Notes: generated by a model from the letters alone, not told the origin. Counted from the stretch's first letter, positions 1 through 7,081 are shown. The stretch: 8,423 bases of DNA from Planctomycetota bacterium (GCA_021785155.1 JAJYGE010000459.1:1-8423); one strand, 5' to 3'. A program made the numbers and translations.

Positions 1-548
1 AACAAATCAACCAGGATCATATTTAATACCGTGATCAGGACCAGGCGAAATAGCAGTTCCTCATAAATGCCTGCCCCAATGGACAGCACCACCTGTGACT
101 GCCATGAAAGCCTATTGATCACATGGGCCACGGGATGGATCACCGCCTGCATGGTCATACCGTGGGCGACCGCCAGGAATAAAATCACCAGGGCCACCGC
201 CCAGAGAAAACTTTCCGCCCCCATAGCCACATACAGACTTGGCTCAAATTTTAATGGGTCTTTACGAGCCACATGCCAGCCCAGCAGAATAGCCACCACC
301 GCCAGAGGCGGTAGATAACTTCCCACCGCGCCAAACAGGGAGAAGAAGTTCAGCATCAGTTCAAAGGCGATAATATTGTGCGTCTGCCCATGTAACGCAC
401 TCCATGGATGCAGCACCGCCCCAATCTGATAAATAATCAGCAGCGGTGCGATAAAAATCAGGCACTGCAAAGGTCGGTGGCTGCGGTCGAAGTACCCTTC
501 ACCGGAGCCAAATCGCAACCACTGCGGTTCTTTTCTTGTTTTGCTCAT
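1..548 (-). CDS. CPBP family intramembrane metalloprotease (CAAX protease-like), partial
   Basis: The minus strand is open from the ATG at 546-548 to the window edge, giving 182 N-terminal residues; the C-terminus lies outside. Several hydrophobic segments (about residues 27-46, 64-90, 108-130 and 150-182) indicate a polytopic membrane protein. Residues 159-168 read AGIYEELLFR, carrying the EExxxR signature (E163, E164, R168) of the CPBP/Abi family, whose members are membrane-embedded proteases related to Rce1 or are linked to bacteriocin self-immunity. The later His motifs that complete the active site would be beyond the edge, so activity cannot be judged. An in-frame ATG at 581 would add 11 residues; 548 is preferred because an AAGGCG stretch sits about 8 nt upstream, but this is not decisive. 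The substrate is unknown. The gene follows the MFS-acyltransferase gene on the same strand after 228 bp, so it may have its own promoter, though none stands out. Confidence 0.85.
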   Translation of the reverse strand, partial: MSKTRKEPQWLRFGSGEGYFDRSHRPLQCLIFIAPLLIIYQIGAVLHPWSALHGQTHNIIAFELMLNFFSLFGAVGSYLPPLAVVAILLGWHVARKDPLKFEPSLYVAMGAESFLWAVALVILFLAVAHGMTMQAVIHPVAHVINRLSWQSQVVLSIGAGIYEELLFRLVLITVLNMILVDL

Positions 549-637
549 ACCAAACGCCTTGGACAAAACCGGGCGAATCATATACGCCTGCGGCAGTTAG
601 TGGAACCGAACGGCTGTGAAAATCTTTGGAGCGGGAG

Positions 638-649
638 ACTTGATCAAGT
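638..649. repeat. 12-bp perfect palindrome in the intergenic gap
   Basis: ACTTGATCAAGT is self-complementary and lies 57 bp before the nearer candidate ATG (581) of the CPBP gene on the minus strand. It could be an operator, but no promoter is recognisable beside it. A palindrome of this length can occur by chance. Confidence 0.25.
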
Positions 650-676
650 GGACAGTAGAGCCAATACGGATGGGGT

Positions 677-698
677 AAAAGGTCGGCTGACGCCGGCC
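677..698 (-). terminator. Possible rho-independent terminator of the MFS-acyltransferase gene
   Basis: Read on the minus strand, GGCCGGC-GTCA-GCCGACC is followed directly by TTTTA. The stem is GC-rich with one C/A mismatch and a 4-nt loop, and begins about 80 nt after the stop codon of the upstream minus-strand gene. The T-run is short, so the call is tentative. Confidence 0.35.
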
Positions 699-776
699 GC
701 CGAAACGCCACCTGCGATCTATTCTCAACGTACTACCATCCTTGTTGGAGGGCGAATGGTTTTGATGCGCGCCTGT

Positions 777-2738
777 TTATGGCGTGTTTTTTATCGCTGA
801 GTCCATCTGTGCCGCATCTGCGCGAATTTTAAGTTTAGCGATAGCATCCATAATGTGCCCGGTGACTTCATCAAGCACGGCCGGTTCTTTGCGCCGCGCC
901 GCCAAACCGTTAAATGTCATTGGCGCGCCGTAATACACCCTCACTTTTGCGGGTCGCAATAAATCTGTCTTCAAACTTTCATGACGATGAGTTCCGGCAA
1001 TATACACCGGAATAACCGGCGCGCCAGACGCCAAAGCCAGCACGGCGGCTCCATGTTTCCCGGCGCGAAGACTCATGCCATCACCCATATCGCCTTCGGG
1101 AAATATGCCCACAACATCACCATTTTCTAGTGCCCGCATCGCGGCACGAATGCCGGAGATGTCCGGCCCGGAACGATCCACGGGTATAAAACCCAGCGCG
1201 GCAAAAAAATATTTCATGAATGGAAGCTGATAATATGCATGGTCTATAAGAAATCTTACCAAGCGCCGTCGGCTGCCTATGCCCACGGCCAACGGATCCA
1301 GCGCACTGGAATGATTGGCCGCGACAATCGCCGGGCCGGTAGCCGGAATGCGGCAGGCATTGCCCCGCTGCCAGCGATGGCATAATTCCATATACACGGC
1401 GGTGATTCGCCGGGCCACCGCCGACGTAACCGAGAATGGCTGCCGACGGTAATAAATAATCAATAATCCTGTCCCCAGTATCGCGATCACAGCGCCGGTG
1501 CCAACAATGATATTCATGATGTAAGAATCAACATTGCTCCAGAATGCGATGGGGACCGTGGGAACCAGCAATCCGAAAGTTGTAATCAGATCACGTGCCC
1601 CCATGACTCTTCCACGGATGTAATCCGGCACCACGCGCTGCAACAGCGTATCAACGGTAATAAACATGATGGCTCCGAACATCGCCGCGACGGTAAGCCA
1701 TACCAGAAATGTTTCCCAGTGCGCCGCCCACGCGGCCATGAGCAATCCCACGCCGATGGCGACTGTGGACCAACCGATACCGATTTCCTTGGGAATACCG
1801 TTGCGCGCTCTGCTGACCAGGACCGCGCCGACAATCATGCCAATTCCCGCCACGCCGAGAAAATAGGCGAAGTCACTGTTGGACAGACCGAAGCGGGCGG
1901 TAACAATGGCCGGCATACAATTTAGAATTACAGCACTGGCGGTTGTGAATGCCAGCTCCAGCAGAATCGCCTGAAACGGATGCTTGTGGACTTTGAGATA
2001 GCCCAAGGCAATTTTTAATTCCTTAAAAAGACTGTTGTGTCGGACTCCACGCACCGGGTCGGGGCGATCCATACCGGGCCGCATCCGCATGGAAAAAACC
2101 GCGAACGCCGAAAGGCAGTAGGTTCCCGCATCCACATACATGGCGATATCCAGGCCGAATTTCAGCAACAATCCGCCGAGGATAAATCCCAAAAGGGTGG
2201 AAATGGTCCCGGCCACAGAAAGAAAGGAATTGGCTTGCAGCAATTCTTTCGGATGCACCAAATTAGGCACAATGGCGGCGCGGGCCGGTGAAAATATTTC
2301 ACCGAAGCAGGACAATATGATTTCCGAACCAAACAACATAACCAGAAGTGTCCCGGTTGACAGCGTGCTGTGGTAAGCCGCGACCAGCAACACGGTTCGG
2401 GCGATAATGACAATAATACTGCGCACCAGATCGCAGGAAATCATGACCCAGCGACGTGGCAGCCGGTCTGAAATTGCACCCCCCAGCGGTGCCAGCAGCA
2501 AAAAAGGCAGGAACATGGCTAAATTAAGCTGTGCCGCATGTTGGGCGGATTCCACATGGCGTTTAAGCACCACATAACACAGCAGTTCGAGCATCACCAG
2601 AAAATGCACCCGGTCGCCGATGACGGAAACCACATATCCGCTCATGAGCAGAAAAAAATTGCGGTTGCGCAGCAGGGGCGGAAATTCCTGCAACAGGGGT
2701 GTATCCGCCGGGATGCTCTGAGTTGCGTTTTGCGACAT
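777..2738 (-). CDS. MFS transporter fused to a PlsC-type 1-acylglycerol-phosphate acyltransferase (LplT/Aas-like)
   Basis: This 653-residue protein has two domains. Residues about 25-430 form a polytopic major facilitator domain with the loop 2-3 signature GGAISDRLPRR (86-96) and a second-half YIRGRVMG (373-380). Residues about 440-645 form a PlsC acyltransferase with all four motifs: NHSSALD (475-481, the HX4D catalytic pair H476/D481), GFIPVDR (516-522), FPEG (546-549) and VIPVYIAG (575-582). In known relatives LplT flips lysophospholipids inward and Aas re-acylates them; here flippase-like and acyltransferase modules share one chain, suggesting coupled lysophospholipid import and repair. 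The Aas acyl-ACP synthetase domain is absent, so the acyl donor must be supplied separately. The ATG at 2738 is chosen because GGAG lies 5 nt upstream; in-frame ATG 2783 and TTG 2786 would add 15-16 residues but lack a clear ribosome site. The substrate is inferred, not shown. Confidence 0.9.
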   Translation of the reverse strand: MSQNATQSIPADTPLLQEFPPLLRNRNFFLLMSGYVVSVIGDRVHFLVMLELLCYVVLKRHVESAQHAAQLNLAMFLPFLLLAPLGGAISDRLPRRWVMISCDLVRSIIVIIARTVLLVAAYHSTLSTGTLLVMLFGSEIILSCFGEIFSPARAAIVPNLVHPKELLQANSFLSVAGTISTLLGFILGGLLLKFGLDIAMYVDAGTYCLSAFAVFSMRMRPGMDRPDPVRGVRHNSLFKELKIALGYLKVHKHPFQAILLELAFTTASAVILNCMPAIVTARFGLSNSDFAYFLGVAGIGMIVGAVLVSRARNGIPKEIGIGWSTVAIGVGLLMAAWAAHWETFLVWLTVAAMFGAIMFITVDTLLQRVVPDYIRGRVMGARDLITTFGLLVPTVPIAFWSNVDSYIMNIIVGTGAVIAILGTGLLIIYYRRQPFSVTSAVARRITAVYMELCHRWQRGNACRIPATGPAIVAANHSSALDPLAVGIGSRRRLVRFLIDHAYYQLPFMKYFFAALGFIPVDRSGPDISGIRAAMRALENGDVVGIFPEGDMGDGMSLRAGKHGAAVLALASGAPVIPVYIAGTHRHESLKTDLLRPAKVRVYYGAPMTFNGLAARRKEPAVLDEVTGHIMDAIAKLKIRADAAQMDSAIKNTP

Positions 2739-3132
2739 TACGACTCCGCGCTGGCCAGGGAAGGCCCCTTGGCTTTTGTTCATCAACCGTGATTGTGGAC
2801 TCTACCGCCCGCAGATGCAAGGCCACATCGCCTCAAGCATAAACGTGCCAGGAAGCCGGATGATGCGGAGAAAGATTATTTTTTCCAGACAGTTACAGTT
2901 CTGGTACGGATTGGTAGACTATAGAAAAGAAGGTGGTCGAATCGATCTGCATGGCACGACCGGTCCGGTCGAACCTCAATAATGCGGCCTGTGAATGTTT
3001 TTTATGGACGCCGATATTGATCGCACTAAGTTGGCCATTTGATAATTCGTCGGAACAAGAAAATGCGCGCAACCAAAAGTAAGGACACCAAAGTATTGCA
3101 AAGAATTTGTCAGTGTTCCGAATATGGCCGAA
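2739..3132. other. Divergent intergenic region, no convincing gene
   Basis: About 390 bp lie between the MFS-acyltransferase start and the Nramp promoter. Short open frames on both strands here look like chance: they have no recognisable motifs, no good ribosome sites, and some run across the Nramp operator. The stretch should contain the promoter of the minus-strand gene; a TATAGT on the minus strand near 2917-2922 is a possible -10 but has no good -35. Composition becomes noticeably AT-rich towards 3000-3200. A GC-rich palindrome at 2957-2971 is listed separately. Confidence 0.5.
2957..2971. repeat. GC-rich 7-1-7 perfect inverted repeat
   Basis: CGACCGG-T-CCGGTCG is perfect, with two further matching G/C pairs outside it after a 2-base gap. 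The single-base centre makes a protein operator more likely than an RNA hairpin. It lies about 220 bp upstream of the MFS-acyltransferase start and 165 bp upstream of the Nramp promoter, so either gene could be its target. Confidence 0.3.
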
Positions 3133-3156
3133 TTTTGTTGACACTTGGTCTCAAAA
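3133..3156. promoter_or_regulatory. Degenerate upstream copy of the operator
   Basis: This stretch shares TTTGTTGA.A and GTCTCAA with the perfect operator at the same internal spacing, and its arms match one another at 8 of 11 positions. The two copies are offset by exactly 43 bp, about four helical turns, so proteins bound to both would face the same side of the DNA. It overlaps the -35 and spacer. Confidence 0.5.
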
Positions 3157-3166
3157 TAATTATAAC
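3138..3166 (+). promoter_or_regulatory. Sigma70-type promoter of the Nramp gene
   Basis: The -35 is TTGACA (3138-3143, perfect) and the -10 is TATAAC (3161-3166, five of six), separated by exactly 17 bp. Transcription should start near 3173, giving a leader of about 47 nt before the ATG at 3220. The -35 and spacer are overlapped by a degenerate copy of the operator, and the start site by the perfect one. Confidence 0.8.
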
Positions 3167-3174
3167 AGCCGTGG

Positions 3175-3203
3175 TATTTGTTGAGAATCAGTCTCAACAA
3201 ATA
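3175..3203. promoter_or_regulatory. Fur-like metalloregulator operator (perfect 12-bp inverted repeat)
   Basis: TATTTGTTGAGA-ATCAG-TCTCAACAAATA has two perfect 12-bp arms around a 5-bp centre. The core TGAGAAT-C-AGTCTCA fits the 7-1-7 Fur-box pattern TGATAAT-N-ATTATCA at 11 of 14 positions and resembles the common TGAGAAT-N-ATTCTCA variant. It covers the predicted transcription start, where a bound repressor would block initiation. This fits an iron- or manganese-responsive Fur/Mur-type regulator acting on a metal importer. A DtxR/MntR-type protein or another regulator cannot be excluded. In RNA the same bases could form a stable 5' stem-loop just before the ribosome site. Confidence 0.7.
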
Positions 3204-3219
3204 TCGGTGGAGATGGTTA

Positions 3220-4542
3220 ATGGTTCAAAGTGAGGGTACCCGCCCGTTAGTGTCCAAGGACACGCCGCTAAGCCGGAAATCTGTCGTTGATTCACCAGCG
3301 TCTTCCGCATCTTTCGCCAATGGATGGTCTTTTTGGAAAGCGCTTCTGTTTGTGGCCGGTCCTGGCCTGGTGGTAATGCTGGCCGATACGGATGCCGGCA
3401 GCGTCATTACCGCGGCACAAAGTGGAGCCCAGTTTGGTTACAGCCTTCTGATGCTTCAGGTGCTGTTGGTGCCGATACTTTATGTTATGCAGGAATTAAC
3501 CGTGCGTCTGGGATTGGCCACGCAAAAGGGGCACGGTGAGCTTATTGCCCAGCGTTTTGGAAAAGCCTGGGCGTGGCTGTCAGTTTCCACATTAATGGCC
3601 TCGTGCGTTGGAGCGCTTCTGACCGAATTTGCCGGCATAGAAGGCGTGGGGCGACTATTTGGTGTTGCGCCCTGGCTTAGCATTTCCATGACCATCTTGT
3701 TTCTGGTCGTGGTGGTGGCCACCGGTACCTATCGGCGTGTCGAGATGATCGCCATTATGATTGGTCTATTTGAACTCGCATTCATTGCGGTGGCGGCCAT
3801 TTCCCATCCTTCGCCCGCCGCTATGATTGCCGCGATTATGAAACAGCCCGTTCGTAATCCGGATTATCTGTTTTTAATTGCCGGCAATGTCGGTGCGGTA
3901 ATTATGCCGTGGATGATATTTTATCAGCAATCAGCGGTCGTTGATAAAGGCCTGAATATCACGCACCTCAAGGCCGCGCGGCTGGATACGGCGATCGGTG
4001 CCCTGATTACGCAGATTATCATGGCGGCGGTGTTGATCCTGACGGCCGCCACAATTGGAAAAACAAATCCCAATGCCTCACTCAACACCGTTCATCAAAT
4101 TGCTACCGCGTTAACCCCGGTGGTGGGAAGCTGGTGGGGGCGGGTGGTATTTGCTTTGGGAATGTTGGGGGCTGCTCTGGTGGCCACGATTGTCGTATCG
4201 CTCACGGCGGCGTGGGGGCTGGGTGAGGTAACTGGATATAAAAGATCCCTGGCCCATCATCCCTTTGAGGCACCGTGGTTTTATGGTGTCTATCTGATCT
4301 GCCTTCTGGTCGGTGCGGGAATTGTGTTATCGGGAATCAACCTGGTGCGCCTGACCTTAAGCGTGGAAGTGATGAACGCGCTGTTGCTTCCGATTGTTCT
4401 GGGCTTTCTCTTTCTACTGGCTCGCAAAGCGCTCCCCGAACCTTGGAGACTCCAGGGTTGGTACGCGTGGCTGGTTGGATCGGTTGCCGTGTTAACCGCC
4501 GTTGTGGGCGTGTATGCCGGGTTGGCAAGTCTGTGGACTTAA
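3220..4542 (+). CDS. Nramp (natural resistance-associated macrophage protein) family divalent metal transporter, divergent branch
   Basis: The 440-residue protein has about 11 hydrophobic segments and a hydrophilic N-terminus of about 38 residues. Segment 1 contains GPGL (47-50) and DAGS (58-61) followed by AAQSGAQFGY (65-74), which aligns with the Nramp DPGN region. Segment 6 contains GAVIMPWM (225-232), aligning with the usual MPHN. D58 and M229 of the canonical metal site are kept; the Asn is Ser61 and the His is Trp231. Nramps import Mn2+ or Fe2+ with protons, while some divergent relatives move Mg2+ or other ions, so the exact substrate is open. ATG 3220 is chosen because GGAG (3209-3212) lies 7 nt upstream; an in-frame TTG at 3178 lies inside the operator and is rejected. 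A strong promoter and Fur-like operator precede the gene, pointing to metal-responsive control of iron or manganese uptake. No clear terminator follows. Confidence 0.9.
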   Translation: MVQSEGTRPLVSKDTPLSRKSVVDSPASSASFANGWSFWKALLFVAGPGLVVMLADTDAGSVITAAQSGAQFGYSLLMLQVLLVPILYVMQELTVRLGLATQKGHGELIAQRFGKAWAWLSVSTLMASCVGALLTEFAGIEGVGRLFGVAPWLSISMTILFLVVVVATGTYRRVEMIAIMIGLFELAFIAVAAISHPSPAAMIAAIMKQPVRNPDYLFLIAGNVGAVIMPWMIFYQQSAVVDKGLNITHLKAARLDTAIGALITQIIMAAVLILTAATIGKTNPNASLNTVHQIATALTPVVGSWWGRVVFALGMLGAALVATIVVSLTAAWGLGEVTGYKRSLAHHPFEAPWFYGVYLICLLVGAGIVLSGINLVRLTLSVEVMNALLLPIVLGFLFLLARKALPEPWRLQGWYAWLVGSVAVLTAVVGVYAGLASLWT

Positions 4543-4620
4543 TCACCTGGATTCAACATTTTTCGATCAGCTTTGCAACTCAAGTCACGCCATGAAGGCC
4601 CGAATTCTGACCGTCACATA

Positions 4621-4677
4621 TCACGCGGTGAAACAATGCGGGCGCATTGGCGCGGGTTGGGCAATAAATCGCGCGAT
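4621..4677. repeat. Cluster of three short palindromes in the gap after the Nramp gene
   Basis: TCAC-GCG-GTGA (4621-4631), CAATGCG-GG-CGCATTG (4634-4649) and ATCGCGCGAT (4668-4677) are all perfect inverted repeats, packed within 57 bp. The cluster sits about 50-130 bp upstream of the DUF4870-like reading frame. It may be a regulatory site or a structured RNA leader. No good -35/-10 pair was found in the gap, so the promoter of the downstream pair is not located. Confidence 0.4.
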
Positions 4678-4807
4678 GAATCGTTGGTACTTCGGAGCAT
4701 GAAAATTGAAGCGTAATGGGTGTTGAATCACGGACGAAATAAATATTAAGTTAGTCACGCGCAAACACAAATGGCTGGCGGCTATTACACACCTTCTGGG
4801 CCCTTGC

Positions 4808-5149
4808 TTGACCTTCCTGCCTGGTTTGGGCCTCTGGTTTTCGGCTTGGGATAATAATCCATGGCTTAAGGCGCATGGCCGTTCGGCGGCCAAATTTCAA
4901 ATGGCGATACTGGCGGGATATATTTTCATCGCGTTGGCCGTCACATCCGCGGATGAAACCTTTCAGGTGCATGGCGTGATCGTACAATGGACCGATGATT
5001 TCCATAATCACAAGTTGATTTCTCTAATTTGGCTGATGGTGGGACATCTGGGGTTTATCTTGCTCGTGATGGCTTCCATATTTTTCAGCCTGCGCAGCGC
5101 CTGGCGGGCTATACGTGGGCTGGCAGTGTGGAACGGAGAGAAGCTATGA
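4808..5149 (+). CDS. DUF4870 / Tic20-like small membrane protein, true start unclear
   Basis: The frame encodes a small protein with about three membrane segments. Residues resembling the DUF4870 family (WLAAITHLLGP, PGLGLWFSAW, then AHGRSAAKFQ matching the family's H..eA.nFQ) support the call. The only standard start codon in frame is TTG 4808, but the family-like sequence begins earlier, around 4769, and the frame is open back to the TGA at 4724-4726. No ATG or GTG exists in that upstream part, so the real start may be a rare ATT or ATA near 4739-4747, or one base may be missing after the ATG at 4716 (which reads MGVESRTK and then stops). The function of the family is unknown. The stop overlaps the start of the next gene by ATGA, so the two are probably co-translated. 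Confidence 0.65.
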   Translation: MTFLPGLGLWFSAWDNNPWLKAHGRSAAKFQMAILAGYIFIALAVTSADETFQVHGVIVQWTDDFHNHKLISLIWLMVGHLGFILLVMASIFFSLRSAWRAIRGLAVWNGEKL

Positions 5150-6891
5150 TGAAATCATGTCTTGCCGGGGCCGCCGCCATGCTGGTCTATGGGGCGCTGG
5201 CCGCGATACTACTGCTATGGCCGCACCCATTGGATCTGCGCCATGCGGTCATCGCCGGACAAATCACCGATACCTCAGTTGTGCTCTGGAGCCTGGCGTG
5301 GTGGCCGTGGGCAATTGGGCATGGCGTCAATCCATTGATCACCCATGCTCTCTGGGCACCGGTGGGGCAGAATCTCGTGTGGTGCACTTCTCTGCCAACT
5401 CTGGCTCTGCTGTTCTGGCCCATTACAGTCCGATGGGGGCCGATTGTCAGTTATAATGTCATCGCATTGCTGGCTCCGGTTCTGGCCGCATGGTCGGCCT
5501 ATCTGCTGGGACGGGAAATTACAAAAAAACAATTCCTGCCATCGCTGTTTGGGGGCGGCATATTTGGATTTTCAAGCTATACGTTCGGAGAACTCATACC
5601 GGGACATCTGTTCCTGATCTTCACCGCCGCGATTCCGCTGCTGGTCTGGGTTTATCTTCTGCGTCGGCGGGGAAAACTCTCGCGGTGGCCCTACCTGATA
5701 CTGGTCTGCCTGCTGCTGGTCTTCCAATTCGGAATTTCTACTGAAATCTTCGCCACCACGACCCTTTTTGCCTTCTTGGCCATCACTTTCGATATCGCCG
5801 TTGTAAGCGATTCAACCCTCGGCTTGGCGCGTTTCCAGCCTCTGGTGGAAGCTATCGTCGCATTGGCCATGACGGCGGTAATCCTCTCGCCCCTGTTTTA
5901 TTACATTTTTTTCAAAGGATATATTCGCGGTCCGCTTAATCCACCGGAACTCTATTACACCGATCCGCTGAATTATTTGATTCCTACGCCGCTGACCGCC
6001 TTGGGCAGCAAATTTTTTCTTCCCATTTCCTCGGCCTTCAGCGGGAATTTAAGCGAGCAACTGGCTTTTCTGGGCGCACCGCTGATTTTGATAATCGTAT
6101 TATTCATCCGCGAATTTTCAAGTCGGCCATCAGCGAGAATGGCGATTCTGATACTGGCCACCGTTGTTGTGGCCAGTCTGGGCGCACAGTTGGGCATCTT
6201 GGGGCACACGCTGCCGGTCATATTACCCTGGATGCTGTTTGTACATCTGCCTTTGATCGACAATGCCCTGCCATCGCGCTTCCCCTTGTATGCCACGCTC
6301 GTCGCCGCGGTCATTAGTGCCTGGTGGTTGGCCGAGTCAAAGGTGCGTCGATGCACCAAGATAATTCTGGCGGGACTGTCAATCTTATTTCTGGTTCCGC
6401 AGGTTAATGCGGCATTCTGGGTCTTTCCCGCCCAAGTTCCACCATTTTTCACCTCATCCGACTGCGCTCGATATTTCAAGCCCGGTGATAATGTCATCAT
6501 CTTTCCTTATGGCTATGAAGGTGCCAGCATGCTCTGGCAGGCGCAAGCCAATTTCCGGTTTTCAATGGTCGGAGGATATATCAATATGCCCGCCGCCAAT
6601 CCCCCGCAATTTCAGCATTCGCAGGTGGTTGCCATCCTTTATAACTATGGCTTATATGGCGCGGGCATACCGGCTGATTATCCCGCACTACTGCAGAAGT
6701 TTATTCATAAATATAATGTTGCGGCATTCATTATCCCCGATAGCGTCCGGCAAAAATTTGCCGCCCTGGTTGCCCCATTGCGCATTCAACCCATTGAGAC
6801 CGGCTCGGTGCAACTGTATCTTCTGCATCAGCTCCCGAAGCCCGCTGCTGCCGCCCGATCTTCACCGCCTTCGGGCCCGGTTCGGAATTAA
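5146..6891 (+). CDS. Polytopic membrane protein, probable GT-C type glycosyltransferase
   Basis: The 581-residue protein has about ten or more hydrophobic segments through residue 425, then a soluble C-terminal region (about 430-565) and a Pro/Ala/Ser-rich tail. The first extracytoplasmic loop (about residues 26-78) contains TDTSVVLWSLAWWPWAIGHG and then NPL..H.LWAPVGQNL, the pattern of GT-C enzymes that use polyprenyl-phosphate sugars; D42 is a candidate catalytic Asp. LPSRFPLYATL (375-385) also resembles loops of these families. The sugar and acceptor cannot be told. ATG 5146 is chosen because GGAGAG (5135-5140) lies 5 nt upstream and the codon overlaps the previous stop; ATG 5149 directly follows and is an equal alternative. 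Translational coupling with the DUF4870-like protein suggests a shared envelope role. A YfhO-like or other uncharacterised multi-pass protein is the alternative. Confidence 0.7.
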   Translation: MMKSCLAGAAAMLVYGALAAILLLWPHPLDLRHAVIAGQITDTSVVLWSLAWWPWAIGHGVNPLITHALWAPVGQNLVWCTSLPTLALLFWPITVRWGPIVSYNVIALLAPVLAAWSAYLLGREITKKQFLPSLFGGGIFGFSSYTFGELIPGHLFLIFTAAIPLLVWVYLLRRRGKLSRWPYLILVCLLLVFQFGISTEIFATTTLFAFLAITFDIAVVSDSTLGLARFQPLVEAIVALAMTAVILSPLFYYIFFKGYIRGPLNPPELYYTDPLNYLIPTPLTALGSKFFLPISSAFSGNLSEQLAFLGAPLILIIVLFIREFSSRPSARMAILILATVVVASLGAQLGILGHTLPVILPWMLFVHLPLIDNALPSRFPLYATLVAAVISAWWLAESKVRRCTKIILAGLSILFLVPQVNAAFWVFPAQVPPFFTSSDCARYFKPGDNVIIFPYGYEGASMLWQAQANFRFSMVGGYINMPAANPPQFQHSQVVAILYNYGLYGAGIPADYPALLQKFIHKYNVAAFIIPDSVRQKFAALVAPLRIQPIETGSVQLYLLHQLPKPAAAARSSPPSGPVRN

Positions 6892-6978
6892 GGCGTTCCG
6901 GTGGCTTGCATGCGATTCGGAAATACCGTCCACGTAACGTGTCGCGCACCCAATCGTATTACGAAGTATAATTAACGC

Positions 6979-7007
6979 TTGACGCTCCGGGTATGACCTT
7001 GTATAAG
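6979..7007 (+). promoter_or_regulatory. Sigma70-type promoter of the metal-binding protein gene
   Basis: TTGACG (6979-6984, five of six) and TATAAG (7002-7007, five of six) are separated by exactly 17 bp. The start site should be near 7014, giving a leader of about 120 nt. A TATAAT at 6967-6972 just upstream has no matching -35. No Fur- or Zur-like palindrome was recognised around this promoter. Confidence 0.7.
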
Positions 7008-7081
7008 TGAAACCGATATGGACGTTGACTCGTCCGGGGCGACAAACGCGAATGCGGGGCTGCCGCTGTTGCCGCGATTGC

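Noticed and set aside
499..711. 70-codon open frame on the minus strand overlapping the start of the CPBP protease gene
   Set aside because: It overlaps the protease coding frame, has no recognisable motif and no ribosome site. The protease frame carries the EExxxR motif.
408..800. 130-codon plus-strand open frame
   Set aside because: It runs antisense to two supported minus-strand genes and across their gap. Its composition looks like a shadow, and no family is recognisable.
3178..3219. Upstream TTG start for the Nramp gene
   Set aside because: The added 14 codons are the operator itself and lie almost at the predicted transcription start. ATG 3220 has a good ribosome site.
2893..3233. Several 64-83 codon open frames on both strands in the divergent intergenic region
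   Set aside because: They overlap the strong Nramp promoter and operator, lack ribosome sites and show no recognisable domain.
4592..4702. 36-codon open frame from an ATG after the Nramp gene
   Set aside because: No ribosome site and no recognisable motif, and it covers the palindrome cluster.
6883..6922. Overlapping CGGAA/TTCCG hairpins around the stop of the GT-C protein as a terminator
   Set aside because: The stems are only 5 bp and no T-run follows.
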